From NCBI GenBank assembly GCA_007125835.1, contig SLCJ01000280.1, forward strand, positions 1 through 20,081: DNA of 20,081 nt, read 5' to 3'. This stretch comes from Verrucomicrobiales bacterium (lineage in GTDB: Bacteria > Verrucomicrobiota > Verrucomicrobiia > Verrucomicrobiales > SLCJ01). The position numbers and the translations under genes were made by a program. The notes under the pieces were generated by a model, which was not told the DNA's origin, ran no database searches, and was given only the letters and a program-made list of their open reading frames with translations. This document shows, in pieces, positions 1-7,499 of this stretch (its first letter is position 1; each line of letters starts with the position of its first letter).

Positions 1-1353
1 CCCCCCACCGACACCTTCGCCTCACGCATCGAAACCTGCCTCGCCAACCGCGACTGGCCCGCCCTCAAACAACTCGCAGAACGCCTCGAACCCTCCGAAG
101 TCGCCACCCTCTTCGACGAACTCGGCCCCCCCGAATACACCCTGCTCTACCGCAGCCTGCCCCGCGATCTCGCCGCCGACGCCTTCTCTTTCCTCGAAGA
201 CGACAAACAACAAGACCTCCTGCGCGAACTCACCGAACAGGAAACACGCACCCTGCTCGCCGACCTCAGCCCCGACGACCGCACCTTCCTCTTCGAGGAA
301 CTCCCCGCCAACACCGCCCAGCGCCTCCTCAACCTGCTCGGTGCCGAAGACCGCAAGGAGTCCCTCATGCTCCTCGGCTACCCAAAGGACAGCGTCGGCC
401 GCCTGATGTCACCCGATTTCGCCACCATCCGGCCCGAAATGACCGTCGCCGAAGCCATCGACGCCATCCGCCAACAAGCCCCCCAATCCGAAACCATCCA
501 CATGGTCTACGTCACCGACGCCCACGACCGCCTCATCGACGAACTCCGCCTCCGACGCCTCATCCTCGAACCCCCGGACCGCCGCGTCGCCGAACTGCTC
601 GGCGGCGACCCCGTTTCCCTCAACGCCTTCGACCCCGAGGGAGCCGCCGTCACCGCCATGAAAGAAACCGGATACTTCGCCCTGCCGGTCGTCGACTCCC
701 AAGGCATCCTCATCGGCGTCGTCACCGCCGACGATGTCCTCGAACTCGCCGTCGAGGAAGCCACCGAGGACATCCACAAAGGGGCCGCCGTCCGCCCATT
801 CGAAACCCCCTTCCTCGAAACCCCATCGCGTAGCATGTTCTCCGGACGCGTCGCCTGGCTCATGCCTCTCGTCGGCGTCAATATCATATCCGGATGGGCA
901 ATCCACCACTACGAGGAAATGATCCAAGCCTACTTCGCACTCGCCTTCTTCCTCCCCCTGCTGATCGCCTCAGGCGGCAACGCAGGCGCACAATCCGCCA
1001 CCCTCGTCGTCCGCAGCATGGCACTCGGCGATGTCCGACCCACCGACTACCTGCGCGTCCTCGTCAAGGATGTCGGCGTCGCCCTCATGCTCGCCGCAAG
1101 CCTCGCCGCCGCCGTGTTTCTCCTCGGCCTCTGGCGCGCCGGTGGCGGCGTCGCACTCGTTGTCGCCATATCCATGGCCATCATCGTTGTCTTCGGGTCC
1201 GTGCTGGGCATGTCCCTCCCCTTCATCCTCCGCCGCCTCGGGCTCGATCCAGCCACCGCAAGCTCACCACTGGTCACCTCCATGGCCGACATCGTCGGCG
1301 TCTTCATCTACCTCGGCATCGCATCCATCATTCTCGGATCCCTCGCCTCTTAG
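1..1353 (+). CDS. mgtE: Magnesium transporter MgtE (5' end outside window)
   Basis: The reading frame is open from base 1 and ends at TAG 1351-1353, giving 450 visible residues; the first ATG inside it (367) is not the true start, because the upstream codons encode a good MgtE N domain (helical repeats with ELGPPEYTLLYRSLP and DLSPDDRTFLFEELP). Next come two CBS domains (about residues 130-260, from VGRLMSPDFATIRPEMTV to GVVTADDVLELA). The C-terminal membrane part carries the family signature LIASGGNAGAQSATL and ends in PLVTSMADIVGVFIYLGIA. MgtE is a dimeric Mg2+ channel of the inner membrane whose N and CBS domains sense cytosolic Mg2+ and close the pore. Only the extreme N-terminus and the promoter are missing, so any Mg2+ riboswitch would lie outside. 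It converges on the CHAD gene, with about 60 bases between them and no clear terminator. Confidence 0.97.
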   Translation, partial: PPTDTFASRIETCLANRDWPALKQLAERLEPSEVATLFDELGPPEYTLLYRSLPRDLAADAFSFLEDDKQQDLLRELTEQETRTLLADLSPDDRTFLFEELPANTAQRLLNLLGAEDRKESLMLLGYPKDSVGRLMSPDFATIRPEMTVAEAIDAIRQQAPQSETIHMVYVTDAHDRLIDELRLRRLILEPPDRRVAELLGGDPVSLNAFDPEGAAVTAMKETGYFALPVVDSQGILIGVVTADDVLELAVEEATEDIHKGAAVRPFETPFLETPSRSMFSGRVAWLMPLVGVNIISGWAIHHYEEMIQAYFALAFFLPLLIASGGNAGAQSATLVVRSMALGDVRPTDYLRVLVKDVGVALMLAASLAAAVFLLGLWRAGGGVALVVAISMAIIVVFGSVLGMSLPFILRRLGLDPATASSPLVTSMADIVGVFIYLGIASIILGSLAS

Positions 1354-1412
1354 TATCATATCAGGACATCCATGCTAAACCGAACACCCCGCCCCCCTCC
1401 CTCAACGCAGGT

Positions 1413-2207
1413 TCAGCACTTCCCCTCCGCAAGCGAACGCGCCGCCGCCAACAAGTCCCGCATACGACGCTCGCTCCACCGCTCCAAAAACGCCCGCGGC
1501 GGCCCGGCAGGAAAGCGCTCAACCACCCGCACGCCCAACCCATGGGCATCGTGAGCCTCACCCACTTTCTTCGCCAGCGCTCGAATGCGCCGATGCGCCC
1601 GGCCCTCGATTCCTGCCATTTCACACAGGTAGCCGTGGTATTTCAACCACCTCCTCCACCGATGCCAGCATTCCATCGAATCGTCAGCAAACGCCCTCCG
1701 CCGCAACTTCTCCTGCTTCTTCACCACCCGCCGCAGGCCACCCTCAAACAATGACCAGTCACCACCACGCCAGTCTCCCCACACCTCCGCCCACCTCTCG
1801 AACTCGGCGGCCACTTCGCGCCGCTCCTCCTCCGGGGCCTCAGCCTCGCAACGCCAGCCATCCGCCCACCCGCGAAAACCCTCCCGCCAGCCGGCAGGAG
1901 CCTCCCGCACCGCCTCCATCATCAGCTCCGGCAGGACCGCCGCCTCCCGCGCCGACCCCAAACGCCGCGCCGCCAAACGCACCCGCTCATGCCACTGCCC
2001 AAACAAACCCGGGTCCCCACGACCCACAGCCCGCAGAAACGCACGCATCCTCTTGGCATGAACCCGCGTCCGGTGGACCACCTCCGCCTCCCCGCTTCCC
2101 GCAATTCCAGCTGCAAACTCCCGTGTCTCACGCCCCATCCGTCCCAGCAAAGCCGGAAAATCCCCTGACCCGCCATCTGCCGCAACAGTCTCGGTGTTTC
2201 TTCTCAT
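1413..2207 (-). CDS. CHAD-domain protein
   Basis: A 264-residue, Arg- and Trp-rich, largely helical protein. Two CHAD-like blocks are visible: VHRTRVHAKRMRAFLRAVG at about residues 44-62, followed by a region with ARRLGSAREAAVLPEL, and a second block with WHRWRRWLKYHGYLCEMAG then ALAKKVGEAHDAHGLG. CHAD domains are alpha-helical bundles with conserved His and basic residues that bind inorganic polyphosphate and are often tied to polyphosphate granules. I chose ATG 2207 because GGAG lies 6 bases upstream. The frame stays open to 2687, but that extension overlaps the oxidoreductase gene on the other strand and looks non-coding. No CYTH domain is fused or adjacent in the window. Codons are strongly G-ending, the mirror image of the plus-strand neighbours. 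Family assignment is by eye; the exact role is unknown. Confidence 0.8.
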   Translation of the reverse strand: MRRNTETVAADGGSGDFPALLGRMGRETREFAAGIAGSGEAEVVHRTRVHAKRMRAFLRAVGRGDPGLFGQWHERVRLAARRLGSAREAAVLPELMMEAVREAPAGWREGFRGWADGWRCEAEAPEEERREVAAEFERWAEVWGDWRGGDWSLFEGGLRRVVKKQEKLRRRAFADDSMECWHRWRRWLKYHGYLCEMAGIEGRAHRRIRALAKKVGEAHDAHGLGVRVVERFPAGPPRAFLERWSERRMRDLLAAARSLAEGKC

Positions 2208-2345
2208 CGATCGCTCCGGTAGTTTCCCACCCGTCCGCCCCTTGTAAAGACAATTCCAGCTCCTCGTGATGGTTGGCATTTCACTCCCCCGGACTCCTGA
2301 TTTTACCAGAAACCCGAACTTGAAGAAATCAATTTCCTTGTCCAT

Positions 2346-2365
2346 CTTGCGTAATAAAGCGCAAG
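2346..2365. promoter_or_regulatory. Inverted repeat in the divergent CHAD/oxidoreductase spacer
   Basis: CTTGCG (2346-2351) and CGCAAG (2360-2365) are perfect 6-base arms around an AT-rich 8-base spacer, 17 bases before the ATG at 2383. The spacer between the two divergent genes (2208-2382) is less GC-rich than its surroundings. This could be an operator or a 5'UTR hairpin. I could not identify a convincing -35/-10 pair beside it. Confidence 0.3.
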
Positions 2366-2382
2366 CCGAAAGCGTAAAATCT

Positions 2383-3801
2383 ATGCCAAACCAATACGAA
2401 CCTATGCCCAATTCAAAACTTTCCAGCCATGGCCCCGTCAGCCTGAGCCGCCGCCGCTTTCTCCACACCGCAGCCGCCGCATCGATCTTCTCCGGCCTCA
2501 ACATCCTTCCCTCCGGTGCACGCCCAAATGCCGGACGCGTCAGCCCCAACTCAAAAGTCCGCCTCGCCATCGTCGGCGTCGGCAACCGCGGCGGCGAAAT
2601 CGGCCGCTGGTTCCGCAGCAAGGGTGAATCAGAAATCATCTGCGGATGCGATGTCCACCTCGACGGTGACCACTGTTCCCGCTTCATGAACGATGTCCCT
2701 GGGATCCCTTACTATTCCGACTTCCGCGAAATGTTCGACGCGCAGGCCGACAACATCGATGCCGTCATCGTTGGCACGCCAGACCACTCCCACTTCCCCA
2801 TCTGCATGCAGGCCATGGCCCTCGGCAAACACGTCTATGTCGAAAAACCCATGGCCCACACCTTCCTCCAAACCGATCTCATGATGAAGGCCGCCGACAA
2901 ATACGGCGTCGTCACACAAGTCGGCAACCAGGGCCACTCCGAGGCCAACCTCTACCAATTCCGAGCATGGACCGAAGCCGGCATCATCAAGGATGTCCAC
3001 CGCGTCGATGCCTACATGGTCGCCGCCCGCCGCTGGCACGGCTGGGAAATCGACGGCATGCCCGAGGAACAACCCCTCCCCGATGGCCTCGATTGGGATT
3101 CCTGGATCGCCACCGCGCCCATGACCGGTTTCCATCCGCGCCTCCACCCGGCCAACTGGCGCTCCTGGTTTTCCTACGGCTGCGGTGCCTTCGGCGACTG
3201 GGGCCCCCACATCCTCGACACCTGCCACCGCTTCCTCGAACTCGGCCTGCCAACCGAGATCGTCGCCGAAAAACGCGACGGCCCTAACGACTACATATTC
3301 CCGCAAGCATCCACCATCGTCTTCAAATTTCCGCAGCGCGGCAACCACCCGCCATGCGAAGTCCGCTGGTACGACGGCCGCGGCAACCGCCCCGAACTCC
3401 CCCCCGAAATCCCCGCCGACACAGACATGGGCGACGCCGGCAAAATCATCCATTCCAAGGAACTTGTCTTCCGCGGCGGATCTCACGGCTCCACCCTGCG
3501 CATCCAGCCAGAGGAGAAATTCCGAGAAATGGGCGACAGCCTACCGGAAGTGCCGCGCCGCCCACACGATCACGCCACCAATTTCCTCCTCGCCTGCCGC
3601 GGAGAAGTCGAACCCAACGCCCCCTTCTCCATCGGCGGCCCACTCAACCAGATGTTCACCCTCGGCATCCTCGCCCAACGCTTCGGAGGCACAATTCAAT
3701 TCGACCGCGACTCCCAAACCATCACCAGCCACGAGGACGGCCACGCCATGCTCACCGGTCCGCGCCCACGCCCGGAATGGGAAGAATTCTACCGCCTCTG
3801 A
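2383..3801 (+). CDS. Tat-exported Gfo/Idh/MocA-family oxidoreductase
   Basis: A 472-residue NAD(P)-dependent dehydrogenase. A twin-arginine signal (SRRRFLHTAAAASIF, RRR at residues 23-25) precedes the Rossmann domain with GVGNRG at 65-70. The Gfo/Idh/MocA hallmark EKPMAHT follows, and the C-terminal domain has CGAFGDWGPHILDTCH, where the conserved His sits. The family oxidises or reduces sugars and sugar-like alcohols. Versions with a Tat signal are numerous in Verrucomicrobia and Planctomycetes and are thought to act outside the cytoplasm with the cofactor bound before export. Substrate unknown. The start is uncertain: ATG 2383 or ATG 2404 both leave the signal intact, and neither has a clear SD. 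The frame runs upstream to 2266, but that part has no coding look. The MenE-like gene starts 9 bases after the stop, suggesting one transcript. Confidence 0.9.
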   Translation: MPNQYEPMPNSKLSSHGPVSLSRRRFLHTAAAASIFSGLNILPSGARPNAGRVSPNSKVRLAIVGVGNRGGEIGRWFRSKGESEIICGCDVHLDGDHCSRFMNDVPGIPYYSDFREMFDAQADNIDAVIVGTPDHSHFPICMQAMALGKHVYVEKPMAHTFLQTDLMMKAADKYGVVTQVGNQGHSEANLYQFRAWTEAGIIKDVHRVDAYMVAARRWHGWEIDGMPEEQPLPDGLDWDSWIATAPMTGFHPRLHPANWRSWFSYGCGAFGDWGPHILDTCHRFLELGLPTEIVAEKRDGPNDYIFPQASTIVFKFPQRGNHPPCEVRWYDGRGNRPELPPEIPADTDMGDAGKIIHSKELVFRGGSHGSTLRIQPEEKFREMGDSLPEVPRRPHDHATNFLLACRGEVEPNAPFSIGGPLNQMFTLGILAQRFGGTIQFDRDSQTITSHEDGHAMLTGPRPRPEWEEFYRL

Positions 3802-3810
3802 TCCAACCCT

Positions 3811-5004
3811 ATGCGCCCGCAGGATCCCACCACCGCTGACCCCCTCTCCAGCGACTTCTGGGATTCCGCCTCGCCACAACTCCTGCGGCCGCCAGGCACC
3901 AGTAGCACGGATCGCCCACACCCCCGCGACCTCGGCACACTCTGCCCACCCGGCTCCCTCGTCTTCCCCACATCCGGATCCACCGGATCACCGAAGGCCG
4001 TCGTCATCACCCGCGATGCCATCCTTGCCTCCGCCGAACTCGTCGTTCGCTGGCTCGGCATCCGCCCGGACGACCAATGCCTGCTCGCCCTCCCCTCCTA
4101 CCACGTAGGGGGAATCGGCGTGATTGCCCGTGCCAGAATGGCCCAATGCGCCCTCCATCACCTGCCGGGAAAATGGTGCCCAATCCGCGTCTCAAGCACC
4201 TGCCGCGACCTGCGGATTTCCATCACCTCTCTCGTACCCACTCAAATACACGACATCGTACAAGCCGGAATGCGCGCCCCACCAACCCTCAGAACCGTCG
4301 TCGTCGGCGGCGGTGCGCTATCCCCCGCACTCGCACAAACAGCCACAAGCCTCGGCTGGCCCGTACTCGCCTCATTCGGCATGACCGAAACCAGCTCCCA
4401 GATCGCCACGGAAAAAATGACGCTGTCGGCACCCGGCGAATCCTCGCCCCCAATGCTTCCCCTCATATCCGGCTGGCACGCCAGGTCCACACCCGACTAC
4501 CGCCTCGCCGTGCGCGGACCCGCCCTTGCCAAAGGCATCCTCACCCGGGAACAAACGCGCCCGGGACAATGGACATTCCAAGCCCTGCCCCTCTCCGACG
4601 GCTGGTGGACCACAACAGACCTCGCCCATGTCCGAACCGACGACAACGGCCAGACATGGATCCAACCGCTGGGCCGCGCCGACGACCAAATCAAAATCCG
4701 CGGCGAACTCGTCTCCCTCGCCGCCATGCAATGGCTCGCCGAAAAAGCCGCCGCAGACGTCAACATCAACCCAGCCCTCGTCGCCGTCACCGACACCCCC
4801 GACCCCCGCGCCGGCTCGCTCCTCGCACTGATCCTCGAACCCAAAGCCTCCCCCCGAACTTCGGATCTGCGCCGCCGCTTCAACGAACTCGCACCCCCTT
4901 TCGCTCGCATCGCCGCCACCCACACCGCCACAATCCCCAGCCTGCCCCGAAGCCCTCTCGGCAAAATCCGCCGCGCCGCCCTCAGATCCTTTCCCTTCAC
5001 CTGA
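3811..5004 (+). CDS. menE: MenE-like AMP-binding acyl-CoA ligase (probable o-succinylbenzoate-CoA ligase)
   Basis: A 397-residue member of the ANL adenylate-forming superfamily. Visible motifs: the ATP loop TSGSTGSPKA (54-63), PSYHVGGIGV (95-104), VVVGGGALSP, FGMTETSSQIAT (189-200), the ribose-binding region TTDLAHV, the hinge GRADDQIKIRGELVSL and the catalytic lysine K385 in SPLGKIRRAAL. MenE activates o-succinylbenzoate with ATP and loads CoA in menaquinone synthesis. The short N-terminal part before the ATP loop and the PSYHVGG block resemble MenE more than long fatty acyl-CoA ligases, but the specificity is an inference. The protein is shorter than typical MenE (about 450-490) at the N-terminus. 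No other men gene is in the window. It lies 9 bases after the exported oxidoreductase. There is no SD upstream, so translation may be coupled. Confidence 0.78.
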   Translation: MRPQDPTTADPLSSDFWDSASPQLLRPPGTSSTDRPHPRDLGTLCPPGSLVFPTSGSTGSPKAVVITRDAILASAELVVRWLGIRPDDQCLLALPSYHVGGIGVIARARMAQCALHHLPGKWCPIRVSSTCRDLRISITSLVPTQIHDIVQAGMRAPPTLRTVVVGGGALSPALAQTATSLGWPVLASFGMTETSSQIATEKMTLSAPGESSPPMLPLISGWHARSTPDYRLAVRGPALAKGILTREQTRPGQWTFQALPLSDGWWTTTDLAHVRTDDNGQTWIQPLGRADDQIKIRGELVSLAAMQWLAEKAAADVNINPALVAVTDTPDPRAGSLLALILEPKASPRTSDLRRRFNELAPPFARIAATHTATIPSLPRSPLGKIRRAALRSFPFT

Positions 5005-5040
5005 ATCACTCCGGCACCAATCAAAACCAATTTTTTACCA

Positions 5041-5055
5041 GGCTTTTTTATTGTT
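5041..5055 (+). repeat. 15-bp T-rich motif, copy 1 (second copy at 12094-12108)
   Basis: GGCTTTTTTATTGTT lies 37 bases after the menE stop and recurs exactly at 12094-12108, 42 bases after another plus-strand gene. At the second site it is the 3' arm and U-tract of a plausible terminator. Here only a weak upstream CCTG/CAGG pairing is seen, so termination at this copy is doubtful. The rest of 5005-5102 holds nothing I can identify. Confidence 0.35.
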
Positions 5056-5102
5056 GATGGATCTTGGCCAGCCGATCACAATGATGCCCGACCTTAAGCT
5101 GA

Positions 5103-6458
5103 TCACTCGGGAACCACTCCACCCCCTCGCCTCCAAACCTCCCAGCACATCCGGAACCCAGGCGCAAAATCCATGGGACGCGCCGCAAGCCATGCGCCTG
5201 CCTCCTCCACCGGCATCCACAACACCGCATCAACCTCGCTGCAAGGAAAATCCGGATTCCCATCCCACCTTGCCAGATACAAATGCACGTGTTCCATGCC
5301 ATTCAGCTCGCTGGCCTCCAGCACACCGCATCGCACAACCCCCACCTCGCGAATCCCCAACTCCTCCTCCAGTTCGCGCACCACGGCGCCCGCATAATTC
5401 TCCCCAGAGTCCAGATGCCCCGCCGCACTGGAATCCCACAACCCTGGATGGTTGTCCTTTGCCGCCGACCGCCGCTGCAACAACAGCTCACCCTTCCGAT
5501 TGAAAACAAACGCATGCACGGCACGATGTCGCAACCCATCGCGATGAATCTCATCACGCCGCCCGGAACCAGTCACCTCATCGGCCTCGTTTACCACATC
5601 CAGCACCTCTCCCGCGTCCTGAGGCCTGTCCTTCAAGGGATGCGCGTCGTAAAGCCGCGCCAACTCTATCCACTGCCCGGGCGACAATTCCTCCGCCCTT
5701 GCCATCCACGACACGCCCAGCGCACCCGCCACATCTCGCCAGCGATCCACCCCACCTGGCATCTGCTTGTGCATTTGCTTCCGCCGCTGCGCGAAACCAC
5801 GGCTCACCAGCCCGTTAAACAACCCAGCATCAAAAGGTGCGTACGTCCCCGCCGCCAGCGGACGCAACCGCACAACCGAAGAATCCACCGCCGGACGAGG
5901 CACAAACACATCCGGTGGAATGTCCCGTAAGCGCTCAACCTCCCACTCACTCTGGATCCGCACACTCATCGCCCCGTATGCCTTCGTCCTGGGCTCTGCA
6001 ACCATCCGGTCCACAAATTCCTTCTGCAACATAAACACCGCCTCCCCCACGGGGCTGGGACGCGCTAGGAACCGCCTCAAGATCGCGGCTCCTGAGGAAT
6101 AGGGCAAATTGCCCAAAAGCTTCACCGGCCCCTCCTTGAACAAACCCCGGAAATCCCAGCGCGCCGCATCCGCCTCCACCACATCCACCCCGCCCACTTC
6201 GCCAAACTCATGGCGCAACGCCGCAGCCAGACGATGGTCGTATTCCAACAACACGAGCCGCCGCACACGACCTGCCACATGCCGGGTAAGGGCCCCGGTC
6301 CCCGGACCCACTTCCAGCACACAATCACCCAAGCCCGGCCTGATCTGCTCCGCAATCCACGCCGCTACCCCCTCGTCAGCTAGAAAATTCTGCCCCAGTT
6401 TCCTGGACGGCCTCACGCCATCTCTGGACAACCGCTCGCGTATCGGGCGCTTTGACAT
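5103..6458 (-). CDS. rsmA: Fusion of 16S rRNA dimethyltransferase RsmA (KsgA) with a YfcD-like Nudix hydrolase
   Basis: One uninterrupted 451-residue frame joins two enzymes. Residues 1 to about 272 are RsmA/KsgA: KLGQNFLADE near the N-terminus, SAM loop EVGPGTGALT (49-58), catalytic NLPY (117-120), and FVPRPAVDSSVVRL (185-198). RsmA dimethylates two adjacent adenines in the 3'-terminal helix of 16S rRNA during 30S maturation. Residues about 283-451 are a Nudix hydrolase: an LDVVNEADEVTG start, HRAVHAFVFNRKGELLLQRR, WDSSAAGHLDSGE, and a complete Nudix box from G347 to I369 (GX5EX7REUXEEXGU satisfied). The order DVVNE, RHRAV, QRRS, Nudix box recalls the YfcD/IPP-isomerase-like group; its substrate is unknown. 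ATG 6458 has no SD. The gene follows rpsB and tsf on the same strand but lies beyond a candidate terminator. No internal stop or shift is seen at the junction (near base 5635). Confidence 0.95.
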   Translation of the reverse strand: MSKRPIRERLSRDGVRPSRKLGQNFLADEGVAAWIAEQIRPGLGDCVLEVGPGTGALTRHVAGRVRRLVLLEYDHRLAAALRHEFGEVGGVDVVEADAARWDFRGLFKEGPVKLLGNLPYSSGAAILRRFLARPSPVGEAVFMLQKEFVDRMVAEPRTKAYGAMSVRIQSEWEVERLRDIPPDVFVPRPAVDSSVVRLRPLAAGTYAPFDAGLFNGLVSRGFAQRRKQMHKQMPGGVDRWRDVAGALGVSWMARAEELSPGQWIELARLYDAHPLKDRPQDAGEVLDVVNEADEVTGSGRRDEIHRDGLRHRAVHAFVFNRKGELLLQRRSAAKDNHPGLWDSSAAGHLDSGENYAGAVVRELEEELGIREVGVVRCGVLEASELNGMEHVHLYLARWDGNPDFPCSEVDAVLWMPVEEAGAWLAARPMDFAPGFRMCWEVWRRGGGVVPE

Positions 6459-6492
6459 GGCGCAAGGGTCAAACCAAAGCTACCGGAAGTAG

Positions 6493-6532
6493 GAAAATGG
6501 CGGCGGACAGACCCTCCGGCCCGGCCACCGCC
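6493..6532 (-). terminator. Intrinsic terminator after tsf
   Basis: The minus-strand RNA reads GGCGGUGG (from 6532), an 18-base loop, CCGCCGCC (to 6499), then AUUUU. The 8-bp stem includes one U-G wobble that would be a C-A mismatch in plus-strand RNA, so the structure favours minus-strand transcription. It starts 20 bases past the tsf stop and ends about 35 bases before the rsmA-Nudix start, so it may limit read-through into that gene. Confidence 0.55.
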
Positions 6533-6552
6533 TCTAGACAAAACACCAGCAA

Positions 6553-7431
6553 TCAGGACGCCTCGCCGATGGCAAGACGCTTGAACCGGGTCACCGTCAA
6601 CGAATCACCCGCCTTCGCGCCAGTCTCGTCAAGCAACGCGCCGACCGTCTTGTCGGTGTCCTTGATGAAACCCTGCTCCAATAGACAGACCTGCGCGAAA
6701 AATTTACCCATCTTTCCATCCACGATCTTCTCGATCACATTCTCCGGCTTTCCTTTCACCTGCTCGGCAGCAATCTCTCGCTCCTTTGCCACAAGGGCCG
6801 GATCAAGCTCCTCCCGCCGCACACAGGATGGACTCGCCGCCGCTATGTGCAATGTAATGTCCTTCACCACCTCGGCCACCCCATCCGCACCAAAACTATC
6901 GGAACCCTTTCCGGCTTCCAGCTCGAGCAGCACACCAACCCGCCCCTGCATATGGATGTAGGAGGCAAGCCTGCCATTCGCCCCGGTCTCGAAGCGGGCC
7001 AGCCGACGGATCAAGATGTTCTCCCCGATCTCGGCGATCTTTTCCTTCACCACATCCTCAACCGTTCCGCCGCCGGGATGCGGCGCCGCAAGAAAACCAG
7101 CGGCATCCTCCACCTCCGTCGCCAGAAGAACCAAAGCCAGTTCATCGGTGAACGCACGGAAATTCTCGTTCTTCGCCACGAAATCCGTCTCGCAATTCAC
7201 CTCAAGCAAAACGCCGACGACACCATCCTCACGGATCAAGGCTGTCACAAGCCCCTCCTTGGCCTCGCGGTCCGCCTTCTTGCCAGCCTTGGCAATCCCC
7301 TTCTTCCGGAGAATATCCTCGGCCGCCTCAAGATCACCGCCCGCCTCTACCAAAGCGGATTTGCAATCCATCATTCCCACATTCGTTTTCTCCCTCAACT
7401 CCTTTACAAGTAATGCTGAAATCTGTGTCAT
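6553..7431 (-). CDS. tsf: Translation elongation factor Ts
   Basis: A 292-residue EF-Ts, close to the E. coli length (283). The N-terminal UBA-like domain (residues 1-50, with VKELREKTNVGMMDCKSAL) binds EF-Tu, and the signature ETDFVAKN is at residues 81-88. A second copy of the core fold continues to the C-terminus. EF-Ts releases GDP from EF-Tu so that it can be recharged with GTP. ATG 7431 opens with MTQISALLVKELR, as expected for the family; AAAGG lies about 13 bases upstream, a weak and distant SD. It lies 68 bases after rpsB, in the order seen in most bacteria. That spacer includes the palindrome AAATTTAAATTT (7452-7463), strikingly AT-rich for this genome and possibly keeping the ribosome site open. 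pyrH and frr, common next genes elsewhere, do not follow. Confidence 0.98.
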   Translation of the reverse strand: MTQISALLVKELREKTNVGMMDCKSALVEAGGDLEAAEDILRKKGIAKAGKKADREAKEGLVTALIREDGVVGVLLEVNCETDFVAKNENFRAFTDELALVLLATEVEDAAGFLAAPHPGGGTVEDVVKEKIAEIGENILIRRLARFETGANGRLASYIHMQGRVGVLLELEAGKGSDSFGADGVAEVVKDITLHIAAASPSCVRREELDPALVAKEREIAAEQVKGKPENVIEKIVDGKMGKFFAQVCLLEQGFIKDTDKTVGALLDETGAKAGDSLTVTRFKRLAIGEAS

Positions 7432-7499
7432 TGAATCTAACTCGCCTTTCTAAATTTAAATTTTTTCTCTTTTGTTTCGATGTTTCCCGAACAACGACC

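Noticed and set aside
894..1754. Open frame of 286 codons on the plus strand
   Set aside because: Arg/Pro/His-rich translation typical of a shadow frame in C-rich DNA; it overlaps mgtE and the CHAD gene, which have real family motifs.
2208..2687. N-terminal extension of the CHAD protein
   Set aside because: It crosses the start of the divergent oxidoreductase; an SD 6 bases before ATG 2207 gives a better start.
3185..5057. Two long plus-strand frames (3185-4108 and 4077-5057)
   Set aside because: Low-complexity Pro/Arg/Ser/Thr translations overlapping the oxidoreductase and the MenE-like gene; no domain signal.
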